Assembly (NCBI RefSeq): GCF_030848805.1
Contig: NC_092359.1
Coordinates: 20,859,579 to 20,923,578, forward strand
Source: Temnothorax longispinosus
Taxonomy: Eukaryota; Arthropoda; Insecta; Hymenoptera; Formicidae
Direction of reading: 5' to 3'
DNA: 64,000 nucleotides
The position numbers and the translations under genes were made by a program. The notes under the pieces are model-generated. The model saw only the letters and a program-made list of their open reading frames with translations, was not told where the DNA came from and searched no databases. Positions 12,371 through 26,440 of this stretch are shown here, in pieces (positions within the stretch are counted from its first letter, which is position 1; every line of letters starts with the position of its first letter).

Positions 12371-15125
12371 TTTTAGTCCCGTAATAACGCGAAATCTTCC
12401 CAAAAATTCCAGTAGAAAGTTAAAATAGTCGTAATAGCATTTAACTAAAATGAATTACTACGTTGAGAATAAAATATGCTAATATATTCCTAATTAATGC
12501 GGAATCGGTGGTTTCTTGAGAATTTATTTGATGTATATTTAGATGCTAGAACTATTATTTCACTAATTTTAATATACGCTAAATGTTTTGATATTGATCA
12601 AATTAAAATTTTGTTAATAAAGTAAATAATTTTAAACATTATAATGTCAAATCTAATTTCAAGTTTCCATTATTGTTAAGGAGAAACGTCTTTTTCACAG
12701 GACATTGGATCGTCTTCGTAACGTTGTAAAAAAGATCGAGTGACGTCTAATATAATATAAACAATTCTGCAATGAGATAAAAACAATTCTGCAAGTTTCT
12801 TTGATGCAACTTTTTAAAAGAGATTTTCGATCTTTCGGTCTATTTCTTTGCTACTGTTAATCCTACAGTTCTAACATGAAACGAAGACCAGCTGTTTACA
12901 ATTTCAAAGAACTAGCGGCAATCATCGACATGCGAGTGAACACGAGTTACGGTACACTTGCGACAACGACGTCGTATCGTGTATCTTGAAGGCGTTTTTC
13001 TTATATTCATCATACCTTTTGTCACAAAAAGAATTTATAAGCAAGTTAACTCTTTGCTAAATGAATGTTGGACGATCTCGCAAATTCACGAATTTTTACC
13101 TCGCCGTTCTTTCTAGCAGATAATTTAAATAGCATTAATTCTATAATTAATTCAGATTCCAGAGTGTCATCGATCGCAGTCGCCATTAAAATGTTGAGTG
13201 CATGTTAGAAAATTTGATAAAAAAATCCTCGTTGGGAAATTAAAGTTTAATGTTAATAACGACTGAAATATCTCAAAATCGATTCTTAAAACTTGAAAAG
13301 TTATTTCTTTATATGGATGTTATCATGCATAATACGCAAACTTGGTAATCTAATTGTGTTATTTTATAATTTACATCAGAGTGAGCTGATAATTATTTAC
13401 GGACGGTGTGCTTGCGAATAAGTGCATCCAGTTAAAAGCGTTATATTCTGTACGCTCTACATTCAGTCTGCGTGCAAACTAAATTTTGCAACTCCATTTA
13501 TTTAAATTTTCCAACTTCGACAAGAGGTATCGTCGCTACTAACACAAAATTCGTTTCATTTTCCATCACGTATGCCCTCATTTCGTCGCGATTATCGCAT
13601 CGATTATACCAACATGCGGGCGTTTTTATTTCGTCATTGTGTTCGACGTAGCCTGGCCTATACCCGCTATTTTTCTAGAGATACACAATAGTGATCGGTT
13701 TTAATTTCCTTTGCCTTTTGGTCGCGCCGGCACTGCGGAGTTTTCTCATTCCGGAGCTTTACAGCGAGCAGTCGTACACACGAGTTCGTGCCGTGGAGCT
13801 GTGATTCAAGCACTTTCGTGTCCAGCAATTTGATACCAGTCACGTACGGAATACATTTCGAAAGAATGCAAGAGGCTGCAGGCAGGAATACTCGCACGTG
13901 CAAGAAAAGGCGTGTGCAAGTAATGAGGCTGCGTTTATCTATGATAAAACAAAATTGTTCCGGCATTATACGCAATGTATAATGATACTACTGGTATTAC
14001 AAAACATATGTATAGCGCTCATGTAAGAATTCTGCATTTCAAAAAAAGTTAGATTATAAAAAAAACAAAGCGACAGATACCGTGTGTTGTGTATTAAAAT
14101 TAGTTTTTAAAAGTAACTGTATAATTATTAATTCAACCATTTTTTGTATCTATTTTTTAAAATTTTTCCTCTACCTCGCTTGGTGATAGACAAGGGAAAA
14201 CCTTTTATTTTTGTAATTGTGCTATTTTGAATAAAAACTTGGACAGACCTGATTATATACAAATTAAACGTACATATGTATATAAAAAATATATGAAAGA
14301 AACAATAAAATAAAATACATGCTTCTTTTTTTTAATGCTTTATATCGACAAGCTTTCTTTATAACGCTTTATATCAAATAATGTATCAAGTAAATAAAAA
14401 AAAAGATCTGTCTAGCAATTTATATTTTAATATAGTCTAGACAAGTACTGTTTATTTATTTAGTAAAACTTAACCGTCATATAAATACATTTTTCAAATT
14501 TAATTCGCTATTCATCGTCAGTTGACGGCATCGTTGGTTGACGACTTAATTTTTCATATCATCTGTGTGACCTGATCTCATTTTCATCTTAAGTGGTCTA
14601 GACTTCAGGGTTTAGCTGCGGTATAAAATCGCGAATTTTGAATGAAAAAGGAAAGACTTGTGGTATAGTTAAAGAGATCTGAATTTGCTGCACTTTTGTT
14701 GCCGTTACTTTGATAAATCCTATTTAAAATTTTTTTCCAAGGTATTTGAACTTCTTAACGGATAATCTTGTAAAAAGAAGATAAGCACAGAAACACGATT
14801 TCGCGCATTGAACTTAAATTAAAAAATATCCTTTGCAAAGAGCATATAAATCCGCGCATTTATAAAGAAATACTGGCTTTAGTTCATGACTATTTCACGA
14901 ATTTCGGTTTCTTTATAATAATGGAAATTAATTTCTACAATTACGTAATTTAATTCTCTTAGTCTTCATGCATGCGTTGAAATGCGTTACAATGCGTCAT
15001 AAGGCGCATTTTAATCAATAATAATATTAATAATATTTGTATAAACGACGATTAGAACTGTAATCAAATTAATTAAAAATTTATTGACAAACTGAGTTTT
15101 TCTTCCCAAATCTTTATTATACTAT
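12371..15125. other. AT-rich non-coding stretch
   Basis: Mostly AT-rich, with a moderate CpG patch at about 13560-13980 that holds overlapping frames on opposite strands (102 codons minus, 64 plus). Neither is recognisable. No RNA gene or mobile element recognised. Confidence 0.55.
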
Positions 15126-15542
15126 CAAAAATTCCGGAACGGCCAATTATTTCAGAAAGTATTGATTTATTGGAAAAATGTTTCAGATAAAAGTTGAAGG
15201 GTTCAGAGGGGTCAATCGACGATAATTATAATTATCGAGATATCGTAAGCTAAATATTGAAAAAGTTACCAAGTTTTCCTTGAATATCTCAAAAAGTATT
15301 AGGCAAATAAAACAATATTTCAGACAAAAGTTGTTCAAACTAATTAGTAGAAAAAGATGATATATTAAAAACTAGAGGTTTCCATTTAAAAAATTTAACT
15401 CGAGCTCTACTGGGTCCAACCCGGTCCCCGGACCCAAAATAAGATCATCTATGACCCCCTTTGAACCCTCCAACTTTTATCTAAAACATTTTTCCAGTAA
15501 ACTAATACTTTCTGAGATAATTGGCCGTCATGGAATTTTTGG
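15126..15542. mobile_element. Foldback (inverted-repeat) element with extra internal arm copy
   Basis: The left arm (about 15126-15213) and the right arm (about 15451-15542, reverse complement) align over ~85-90 bp at roughly 85 percent by eye. Shared blocks include CAAAAATTCC, ACGGCCAATTAT, TCAGAAAGTATT, GGAAAAATGTTT and AGATAAAAGTTG. A third, more diverged copy of the arm lies in direct orientation inside (about 15284-15342: TCTCAAAAAGTATT … TTTCAGACAAAAGTTG). No target duplication is clear and no transposase frame is present. The right half has a GC-rich tract with GGACC/GGTCC echoes (15414-15435). The family is not recognised. Confidence 0.72.
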
Positions 15543-17040
15543 TACGCATAGTACATTAAATTATGTGTTTATATTGGTAGCTTAAACGTGTGAGCTGTCA
15601 CATTTGTACAACCTGCGCATGAAAATGTTATTGCGCGCGCGTTTGGTGCACACTAATAAGCGATATGCATGCATAAAAACTTTAAAGAGGGTTTACTCGA
15701 TACTTCATATATGTGTATATAAGTGATACTTCTGTTGTTGTATACGTTTTTGTCTCTTCTTAAAATATTAACTATATTTTTTTAAAACACATATTTATTT
15801 ATAATTAAAAAATAAAGAATGAAACTTTATGTATAATATATAGAAAACGTTTCAATTTGGGTTTAAGAAGAAGAATACATAATTTTATTTCCTGAAGTCC
15901 GACTGCATTTTAGCCTACCTGTATCGTGTGTGTGTCCCTACTGTGACATTTTCAAACACCGATACACGAGCGACTTTCTCCGTAAAGTAGGTACTTCCAG
16001 TTCGGGTTCCTCATAAAGCCTGCCTAGAAACTCCTTGGCAATTAAGCCGATTACGGAGACCCGATTAACTAAGGTTTCACGTTAAAGTTTTATTCTTCAC
16101 TCTTCACTTTTTAACTAGCAGTTACCAAAAAATGCATCGATTAGATAGACGATACCAATAATTATAGCAATAATTGTAGCGATAAAAGCATATTATTCTT
16201 TCATACGTCAATATTATTACAAAATATATTTTAACATAATAGCTGTCATTGCTTTATTAATAAAACGTGTATCTTGTTACACGTGTTTACACATTATTTA
16301 AATAATAATTGGAGCTGTGCATTGTACATATTATACATATAATAAAAATTTTTTAAATGTAATTTCTTACTTTAGTGCATATTTTGAAAATTTAAGACGT
16401 AAAATATATATTTCAAGAAATATTGAGTACTAAGTAAGTTAATATGAAAGAATATTTTATGAGTACCAAAATTGAGAACAACAATTTTCCTTATGTTAAT
16501 CACAATCACCAATATAGATTTGTCGAAAATTTAACGATAATATAAGAAGATGCGAGAGCACGCATAAAAGATGAAGCTCATTTCCAGGATAAGCACACGT
16601 TTCCCCGGCCACTGTTTTAGAGAACTGCATTCTAAATAAGTCTTTGTAAGAGTGTATTCCGGAAATTGTGTAATCAGGATAAGAGAAGGATTTTCCTTCC
16701 TTAATGCATATTTGAAGACATCTATTTTAATAGAAAATATGAAAATCCGTTATCCATTTATAGAAGAAGGATGTACGTTAGACGTAAATCAACATTTAAA
16801 TTATGACTGAATTAAATTATCTGCATAAAAGACATTGTTACAAGTTTGGCCTTTACTTTAATAATTGTAAAATAGCTGGGGTATTAAAACAGGTTGACTT
16901 TTTCAATCTTTTGACAACCAGTCGATTGACAAAATTGGTCGATAACGTAATATCTCTTGTGATACACCTATCTAATAATTAGCGCTATGTGTATTGTTTA
17001 ACTGTCGACGCTCTCAACTGATCTGTTGTAATCAACGTAG
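15543..17040. other. AT-rich non-coding stretch
   Basis: No gene or element recognised. A short GC patch lies near 15900-16080. Confidence 0.55.
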
Positions 17041-17570
17041 CTCGACAACCGGGCGGCAGAATGTGACAAGTGAAATGAGAGAATTCGCATAGAAACGTGA
17101 AACGATGGCCGTCCCTTTGATCTTCCGCCGGCGGTTGGATTAGGTCGATTCGATTTTTAGGTCGTCTCCACTCGAGCCTCTCGCTTTGAGCTTCGATTCC
17201 TCGTACTTTGTGTCATACGGCGCTTTCAAGGTATCGATGCTTTTCCTAGCTCGATCCCCCACGACACATACCTTTGCGTTCAGCGCTTTTCATTAACGGC
17301 GAAAAGCATTCCGCTACAGAAGGGCTCCCGCAATTACTCTGAGACCGTAAGTGCACCGTGCAATAATGTGTGCTTATTCTGTGAAGCATGCGTACAGGAA
17401 AAAGGCGCTTCGACTCTCTCGCGACACTGCATAATATTTTGAGCGTTTTATAATAATATCCGTAGCGGCGCAGAGCACGATGCAATTTCAGTTACTTGCG
17501 AAGCGCCGGCGCCGTGTACAAGGAAGGGATAATATTAAAAATCGTTAAACGTGCAAAGCGTACTAGTTTT
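17041..17570. other. CpG-rich non-coding block
   Basis: Moderately CpG-dense island between AT-rich flanks. A 79-codon minus frame is unremarkable. No function assigned. Confidence 0.4.
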
Positions 17571-18257
17571 GAAGAAGAAGGTATATTAACATTATATATT
17601 ATTTCAGACGATATATATAATATATTCCACTTATTGAAATCAAGAGAATAAACACGCTAAACTTGCTTTGCGTGCCGACAAGTAAATACAAACAATCAAT
17701 TATTGATGATCATTTATATGATGCAAAACATCCATTTGATGCATTGACAATTAATGCAACAATCCCGAACTATTTGCAATTGAAACTAAACGATGCGCAC
17801 GTATTTTAATTAAGATAATATAAAATACACTTTAATAATATAGTTGTTTGCATCCTATGTAGGGGGAACAGTTACGCGAATAGTTATCTATTTTTATTTA
17901 ACTGCATTCGAACATCAAGCACCGAAGATCAGGTACTATATCCGGAGCGCAATAAACGTTGAATTGTCCATTGTCTATACATGGTACGATTGTCTATTGA
18001 AAAGTAGCGAGTAATAGATCCCGTTGACTAAAAAACACTTTTATTCGGACTGTCTATTGACACGTGCCATATAGCGACGAAACGTGGCTATTATTTTTTT
18101 TTTATCCAGTGACGTGCATCCCTACGTGACTGTCCACCTTTAGCTTTGCGTGTTCGTCTGCCATCATCTATATCTTTGAGTGTTTTTACATTCAGCGCTA
18201 AATGAAATTTGTCGTTTGTGCGAAAAGTGTGCAAAGCTACACGATCAATATATAGGT
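17571..18257. other. AT-rich non-coding stretch
   Basis: No gene. The decamer TGTCTATTGA occurs at about 17991-18000 and 18051-18060, with a related TGTCTATACATGG just upstream. It may be a decayed short repeat. Confidence 0.5.
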
Positions 18258-18259
18258 AC

Positions 18260-18311
18260 AAAGAGAAAGAGAGGAAGAGGGAGACAGAGAGGAAAAGCGA
18301 AGGGAGGGAGG

Positions 18312-18350
<39 letters not shown>
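18260..18350. repeat. Purine tract with (AG)n microsatellite
   Basis: An almost uninterrupted purine run on plus from about 18260. It passes from irregular GAAAGAGAGG motifs into a pure (AG)n array from about 18315 to 18350. Predicted frames through it (Arg/Glu repeats on plus, Ser/Leu repeats on minus) are artefacts of the repeat. Such tracts can adopt triplex (H-DNA) structure. Confidence 0.92.
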
Positions 18351-18351
<1 letters not shown>

Positions 18352-18356
<5 letters not shown>

Positions 18357-19490
18357 CCAAGGTCTTCTCTCGTAAAAAAATTTTTTTGCGCGTACAGTTT
18401 ATTCCGAAATTCTGTTATACATATATCAATGCATATGGATATACCACATTCTTTATAAAATCCAATAATTATTTAAATATCAGCAATGCAAACAATTCTA
18501 TTCTGCAAAAATTCATTCGTGAATTCAAAAACCTGGTTTAAAGTTAATATATATAACGTTCTATGGTATATCTTGACAATATCTAATAAATCTTAAATAC
18601 TTTTATATTTCATGTGAAAAAGCTATTAAATCTATTTGATAACTTTATCATGAAATATATTATCTACGTCCATTTGCACTATTTTTTAATAATGTATACA
18701 TTTGTACATGATCAATGTAACTTCCCTAATTTTATTCAACGTCAATATAATTATATTTTTTTCTTAGACAAAGGTTTATATTAGTACAAAGTCCACTTGC
18801 ATTTCCGAAAAGTTTCTGAAGGAAACTTGGTAAATGTTCAGCGAAATTACGGAGTTTGATCCTTAAATTTTCTCGCCTTTGGGAAAACGTTTCTAAAGTT
18901 TCGGCTTTGCTAGAATCTTTCGACGATCTACTGCATTGCATTCAAAGTGGTCCAATCGTTCACTTGGCTTTCAACACTTCTAAAATAGCTATCGGCCTTA
19001 TTCCATTTGAAAAACCGAAAAATTTCCGCGCTTTAGATACTGCCAATTCAGCGGCATCAAACAAATAATGTGGTTAACATTGAAGTAAAATTCTATATTG
19101 TAATTCAATATCTGTTATCTAAACCAAATGACATTACAGCGACGTGCATTGTAAAATACCGAGAATAAGCCAATAAAGGTTGGCATACCGACTGAAACAA
19201 TAATCGTGTTTATTAAGTGAGACGTTTGATGTACATCGTCAAATGTATGAATAGCTATCGTTAATTGAGACAGATTAATCAGCGTGGTATACGATCGCGA
19301 GGTATCGCCACAATAAAAGGGACAGATATAAATAGTGCGATTTGATTGATGAATTAATCTGATATTCTGATATTCATAGACTTTAAATTTCAGCACGCGG
19401 AAAATGCGAAATGACAAATAAAATGGCCTATTGTGTTTTTGCGCCAGAGGAAACGCGTCAACGTGGAACTGCAGTGTGACCAATTGTTAG
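18352..19490. other. Non-coding stretch, AT-rich
   Basis: No gene supported. Opposing open frames at 18732-18941 (minus) and 18856-19068 (plus), and a 122-codon minus frame at 19115-19483, have no recognisable domain. Confidence 0.45.
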
Positions 19491-21200
19491 CAGATACCAC
19501 GGAGTCTGGCTGAAACCATTTTTCACGACGGGACGGCTCATTCATTTACACTCTACTCGTAACAGCTTTTGTCTCGGAGTGGCGGCGCGATGCTCAGGCA
19601 TAGGCGTTTTTGTAACTGATCGATAGAAAAAGTCGAGCAACTTTAATAGCTGCCGACACCGGATATAAAGAACCGAGTGGCGCGGCGGCTGAATTTCTGC
19701 TTGCTCACGCAAAAAGAACGCTCGCCCCAGAAAGAAATGACTCGAAACGTGACCTTAAAGTATCTTAAACCGCGCGGTGAGAAATCGCACCAAACGTCAT
19801 GGAAGATCTTTCGCGCTTTTAGCCACGTCAATAATAATTCAAACACCCGTTCGTGCAATCGCAACGTACTAACCACGAACTATCACTCCAGGGACTAATT
19901 GGTTTCCTTAAGAAGCCATATCGAACACGGTGACGACTGGTTGCCCGAGAGCCTGCCATCATTAGAACAACTACATCCCTTGTGACTTATGCTGTCCGTT
20001 TCAGAAGGGATGGGTCGTCGGGTGGAATCGAAACGCTGGCTTCACCGCTATCGCTCTCCGCACGACACGGCGGTGGTTATCAGTGACTACTTGCCGGAGC
20101 GAGCAAACCCAACGCGGCGGATATGCAAAGTTTGACGTTCGTAGATGCGCTAATGGCCAAGCTGAAACGAGTCTCTCTCAAGATGATAGCGCCATTTAAC
20201 TGGGTGTTCCCAGGGATAATATTCCATTGAAGATTCTCTAAGGACACGGCATCTTGCGCAGAGCTCCAAGTAAACGCGTCATCGCGAAACTTGCGCGTTA
20301 CGAAATGGTTCTATAACAGTGTTACATTATGCTACAGATGTTACAATATACGAGAACATTAATTAAACGAAACGCGGCGCGCTGGAAGTGGGAATATCGG
20401 AAACAAAGCGGTTCGTGAAAAGCAAAGAGATGGAATGCGCTTGATTTAATGTGAAATCTACTATAAATCGTTCCGCGGTATTTATTAATGTAAATTGTTT
20501 TCAGTGCTCAAAGGATTTAATTAGAAATTTCGCCGTGGGATTACGTGCACGGGCAACGGTCACGAACGGTCCGTACGCGGGACGAGGTATTCCCAGTTCA
20601 TTTTCATTTCTGGCAGTTATAAAACTTCTCGCAGTGCAGAGGAGCAAATTCACACGGGTCTGTCGTAGACTCTCGAGCGTATCAAACGTCCCTATTCAGA
20701 TTTCATCGGGCACCCATCTTGATTTATTTGCGGCGCAAAGTATGGTTACATTTAGAGACCGGCGGCAAAGGCGTAAATGACGATCGATGGTTAAGTTAAG
20801 CCTTTCCGGAGCGCTTTCTTTGAGATGTAAATCACGATGCACCCGTCGCCTGAGAATGAAGACGCGGCGACCAAGTTAAATTGCGACGAAGGACGGTCTC
20901 CAGGTCTCATTGCCAACCGCCTCCATAACGGGCTGTCGATTGAAGCTGCCGCTTAATGAACTGTAATTGTCGCGGACCGTCATCGATCGAGGATTGCCCG
21001 GGGAGCTGCGCCGGTAGAAAATGTAAAGTACTTAGTCGATTCTTTCGCCGTAACTTAAGAAGCCAACCACGAGAAATCTTCACGCGAAACGCAAACTTCG
21101 TCGACTTTATCGTTTCTCTTAATTATCTTTATTGCAATCGCGTACGAATTGCGTATAGAGTCTCAAAAAACCCGATCTCGATTTTAAGAATATAACTTGG
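19491..21200. other. CpG-dense non-coding block
   Basis: A long, moderately GC-rich, CpG-dense block without a recognisable gene. Frames of 70-110 codons occur on both strands. Candidate regulatory DNA by composition only. Confidence 0.35.
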
Positions 21201-23080
21201 AATCAAAGAAATTGACTTAGATTTTCTCTGCATGCAAAAGGCACAATAATAATATAATAATAATAAAAATTTCTAATATAAATTTAGATATAATGTAAAT
21301 ATAGATTGTTTATTAAAAAAATTATTATATGTATATTGTACCGTGCGCATCTATATTTTTAGTCTTTTATCGTTTAATAAAGTCACGTGAACTAGCTGTT
21401 GTGTGCCGAGCATAAAAAAGGTGGTGACCGCAAGCGTGATGAAAAATTTGAATTTATATTGGATGACGTCGTTCGCTATGGCCTCGATTTTCAATACGTC
21501 TGTATAAGGAGCCGCGGCTTTATAGCAATGAACTCCCGGACGGAAGTCGACAAAAGATACAAGAATGAATTACAGTTCCATTCTTCGCGTTACGTTAAAA
21601 ATCGCTCGCGCTACGTTTTCAAGATACAGTACGTCAGCTTCAATGAGACACCTGTTATGCTGTGATATTAGATGATTATCGCAACCAGCATCTGCAACCA
21701 GCGAGACAATAGTTGCATCTGATGGGGAAGCGTTATCGTTGGACACTCCAGTCGCATCCTTTTATGCAAACGACAATGCTATGCATACGAGATGTACTTA
21801 TCAAAAGCTACGTATTATAGCAATAGTCTTGACGTTTAGAAGTCTAAAAGTGGCTCTCTCCCTCTCTCTCTTTATTTTCCTCCCTGCTGTTTATCAAATA
21901 TAATTCTTAAAATTAAATTGTTATGATTTGTATAAAACTTTGAAACAAAAATTATTTAAAGAATTGTGTATAGTTATATGATTTATGTGATTTTGTTAAT
22001 TGCGCGTATTAATAAAAAACTGAGAAGTATTACATCATCATACCGTGCATGTTTATCAGATGACGCTAGCGCAGACGCTGTTTTTCAATTATTTTCCCTC
22101 AAAATTTATCTAAATTATAATAGAATTAAATTGCCACAATATTTGCATGCAGAATGCGCATACCTGCGTATATTGCACTTTTTGTCACGTCAAAGGCAAT
22201 CGCGCGACCATTTCTAAAAGCAAGCTCGTCCAGCATTTATGAAAACGTTTATGCAAACTTTGGAATTTAAATGCAAACGGCAACCAGTTTCATCGCAAAC
22301 ATACGTGTAATAACTTCGCCGTCGCTCACTTGGATTGATCGCGTTATTAACAACTCTTACTTAGGAATGCATTTTTATGCATATACATACATGCCCTACA
22401 TATGTGTTACCCTGTTATACTTTTTATAAAAAGTCAGCTAGAGAGAGAGAGAGAAAGAGTGACATTAATACACAATAATAACGTGTAATGATGTGCCTAT
22501 AAAATAATTGTAACTAAAACTCATTGTATGAGGCATTAAACTAATGCACCATCATGAATTTAACAAGATATACTTGTTTCTATTGTTGAAAAATGGCGGT
22601 ATTTCTGTTAACAAAAGAGAAAATATGATTTACCCGGATATCTACCTCCTGACTAACAGAATGCGCGTAGTTCAGCTCGTTACACAAGAAAGTAAGGAAC
22701 AGAAACGTAGAATAGAGAAAAACGATGGAGAATAAAAAAAAGTAAAATACAGAATAAGAATAAAATATACGATCGCGGTATTCGCGTATAGGTCGAAAGC
22801 AAAATAAAGTAACCGCAACGTTTTATACGCTGGCGTTTATTTCCACGATTCGACTCGATGTAAGTTATGAAAGCAATTCCGTTTTCGACGTTTAAAAAAG
22901 TTATTGTTAGATTCTAGAATAAACATAAATTGTAGAACTGTTATATAATAGTTTTAGATTTTTTTTTCATTTTCTTAAAAGTCCATTTTCCTCGCTATAT
23001 ATTAAAAAATACAATTAATCTGTACCAGTAGAGTACTTAAAAACTGGCCTACCTATAAAGTCAAAACAAGGTTGACGTAT
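21201..23080. other. Non-coding stretch, AT-rich
   Basis: No gene recognised. It contains an AATAAT-rich run near 21246-21270, a pyrimidine run (CTCTCTCCCTCTCTCTCT) near 21853-21870, and a (GA)n run listed separately. Confidence 0.5.
22439..22458. repeat. (GA)n microsatellite
   Basis: Short GA dinucleotide run, about 8-9 units, with one trailing interruption (GAAAGAG). Confidence 0.8.
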
Positions 23081-25250
23081 CTAACGAATTTGAGTTGGCG
23101 TCCGAACATGGATTTGATTTGTACGGAACATTAAGCCTTCTGCTTCGACATGATTTGCAGACGAGAGACAGCACATCAATCGGTCCCCGCGACATACGCC
23201 TATCGTGGCATTCTTCATGGAAAACATTCCAATAATTCACACAGGGACAGATCGAGGCGCGCGCGACCCGTTTCGCGGCTTCTAGAAATATAAAACGCGT
23301 AATACATCGTCACTCTTTCTCGTTTACGGCTCTAATTTTGCAGACGATACGTGCCGCTATTGACGAGGTTTGACAGGAGATGCCGTGGCTCGTGGCACCA
23401 CACCAAACGTGAACGTTGCGTGACACGGAAATGCTTACACGTCATAAAGTTGAGGCCGTGGTGGTGATCCACCGATCGCCAAGTCATAAATATCAATCGG
23501 ACAAATGCGCATAAATTCGACGTATTGATCAACGTGTCGATAAGAAAACAGTTTCGCCTAAAAGCACGAGAATGAAATCGAACTCGTTTCGGGGAACCGA
23601 TAACTGGACGGAACGATATATCGAGAGTTCCGGGAATGATGCGCTATAACAAATAACGTAGAGTCGAAAATGGCGTATTTCAAGAGATTAATGCTATGGG
23701 TAAAATTGTTTGAAGGATCTCGAATAGAAATTTGAAAGCCGTATTCCTATAAGAATATATAAAGAAGTACATTACGGATGAACAAGTTTCTAATTTCTAT
23801 TTGTAATACCCTGAAAAATTAGAAACATCTATCTACTTCATTTGCGACAAGCGTGTATATTAAATCAATTAATGGAATTCATGTATGCGAATCAACAACG
23901 CGATCCAGCAGTAATAGTCGACAATCACAGATGTTAACATCCCTTGAATATCGCGTGCAATAGTCAAGCTCGTCGATCTAATGCACGCACTCATCATTTA
24001 GGGCCATGATCTGATGACAAATTGTATCCGCTTATTATCGAAAACACGAAGGTGCAGCTTGTGCTCCAGTAATTTACACAGTGCGCTGTCGCGTTATATG
24101 TCAGTAATCGTTGTATCTGAGAATGGGCCATATTCCGGCAGCATCTTCACTTATATCACATCAAATTTTTTGCCAAAAGTATGCACACAAAATCCTATCT
24201 AAATCTCAGCGATACAAAAACGTACGAATTTTAGAGGATGTAGAAAGCAAGCACTCAGGGATTCAAGAACTGTACAAGGATTCACGGATCTAAGGATTGA
24301 GGGAACATCTCTTGGATTTCGAGGAACGTTGCATCGCAGGAGCGCAAGCATTTGTAAGAACCAAAGATATCACAATCTACCGAGCATCTTGGATCGATGC
24401 CAGTAGATTCTACGAGCCTTAAGGGCTCATTTCGAAGCATTTCTTCCTTCAGCTAGTTCTTACATAACAAATACGTGATTAAAACGAGATTTATGTTCAC
24501 GTACGGGCAAAGCAGTACGAAAGTATATCTTACACCAGCGAAACACAAAGCAATCTAAGCACTTTCCTAATAATATGTAAGTTCTGAATATAAGATTTAT
24601 AAAATGGAGATATACAATGTGTATAATCCACGTGCGCAACACATGTATATGAAGAGAAGTCACCACGCTCGGACACGAGTAATATAGAACTGAGGAGGAG
24701 GAGGAAAATGGAGATACCTGATGCAGAAAACTAAACTGGATCGCGAGCAAAAAACATGGCATGAAAAAAAAGTTTTTCTTCGAAGTAAGAGATTTCACCG
24801 TATACACAGGCACTGAATTTTCCGGCGGTTCTCAGATCGCAAGACAACTTCGTAACTCTTTTCTACGGGGAGTAAAACGACGTGGTTTATGTTCCGTTGT
24901 TCATCTAAGATCTGGTAGAATGCACATTGACTGGTTGGACGTGCCTCTCTATCTATGTGTCTTCAAGAATTCCGCTTTACCTGTCAGCCAGGATATCGCC
25001 AGTGTCTTGGCACCGCCACTAAACGTGACTCGCATTCGCGCCTCTTCTTCCATCCCGCACTTTCGCTTGTCGCGCGACATTATCCAATGTCGTAAAACTG
25101 AAAGTCCCCGCAGCTTCGAGATATTCCGCGAACGGCTTTGCTAGCGGTCTTCCAAGATAAACGAGAAACGCGGAAAGCTACTGCCGTAAAATGCAGGCTG
25201 ACAAAACAGGATTTAGAACACGGTTATTCCTTTCTCTTTTGTAACGAGTG
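23081..25250. other. Non-coding stretch, mixed composition
   Basis: CpG-richer at about 23080-23660 and 24820-25190. The 127-codon plus frame (24761-25144) and 117-codon minus frame (24460-24813) overlap in position and match no family I know. The stretch at about 24230-24430 repeats GGAT/GATC-like words (AGGATTCA, CGGATCTAAGGATTG, TTGGATTTCG, TTGGATCGATG), but no regular period. Confidence 0.45.
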
Positions 25251-26440
25251 ATTTTTTTTTTTAAACTTTATCGGCTTTTCGTTTATTTCTTACTTCTTAA
25301 TCTTGCACCGACATTTTGCGTAACTTGTAAATTAAATTATTTATTTATTCGTAAAACTGAAACAACTAATCGGATACAAAATAACAATTTTCTTCATATA
25401 AAAATACTAATTGATTAGAAATTCGATTATGTCATATATTAATATCATGACGAATAAATCAATATTTTCAGTTGGAAATCTAATGGAAAATCTAATAAAT
25501 TATTCTGCAAATTATGACCTCCAATTTAATCAGACATAAGAAGAAAGAACTTGCAATTGTCATATATAATTGGTATCTATATCTTTACATCTATAAGACT
25601 GTATATAAAGATAATCGAGTTAACATGCTTCTATGTAAAATATCAAGTAATTTAATCAGATAAACAATAAAATTGGTATATAGAGTAGTTGTCATATTAA
25701 AATCTGACTGTAATAAATCATCAGTTAATTTTTATTAAAAAATGAAATGCATGCTACAACGACTAATATAAATCTTTCAGGTCTTTCTACAAAATCTGAG
25801 AATTCTGAGAAATTCACGGGATTAATCGGTTGTCTTCAGAACATCTCAGATTTCAAAATGCAACTGAACAAAGACGAAATCAGATAACATGATGTTCTTT
25901 GAACAAATACGTAGCATGTAATCGCCCGAGAATATCCTTTGATGCTAGCTTAATACTAGCGTGTGCAATCCATTGTGAAATCGATTCAGTACGCGATTAC
26001 ATCCGTGGTCAGATCGCAAAAAAATTGCCATAGGAATTTAACGTATTTAAGAAAACTTTTTATCCAAAATTCCTATTTACCTTATAAAAAACCGTGTTAA
26101 TTTTTAATTGTTAATACATATGCAAAGTTTTTGTAAAAGTGTTCCATTGTACAAGACAAATTGATATTATTTAAAAATGGTAAAGTCATTGATAAAAATA
26201 TCATTTATTGACAAACAATAGCTATTAAAATAAAAAAAAAAGATATAAATTATATGTAATAAAAATAATATACAAATCACACGAAAAGTTTAAAATAACA
26301 TTTTTAACAAAAGCTATTTAAAATATCTTAAATTTTTAATAGTAATATTTAAAATATTGCTAAAATGTTACGAAAACCTGTCATCCCCGGATCATTTATT
26401 TAATAAATAAGCATGACACACTTAAATGTACTTGTATAGT
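25251..26440. other. AT-rich desert
   Basis: Very AT-rich with almost no CpG. No gene, RNA or element recognised. Confidence 0.6.

Noticed and set aside
18180..18541. Glu/Arg-repeat and Ser/Leu-repeat proteins
   Set aside because: They are translations of the (AG)n microsatellite, not genes.
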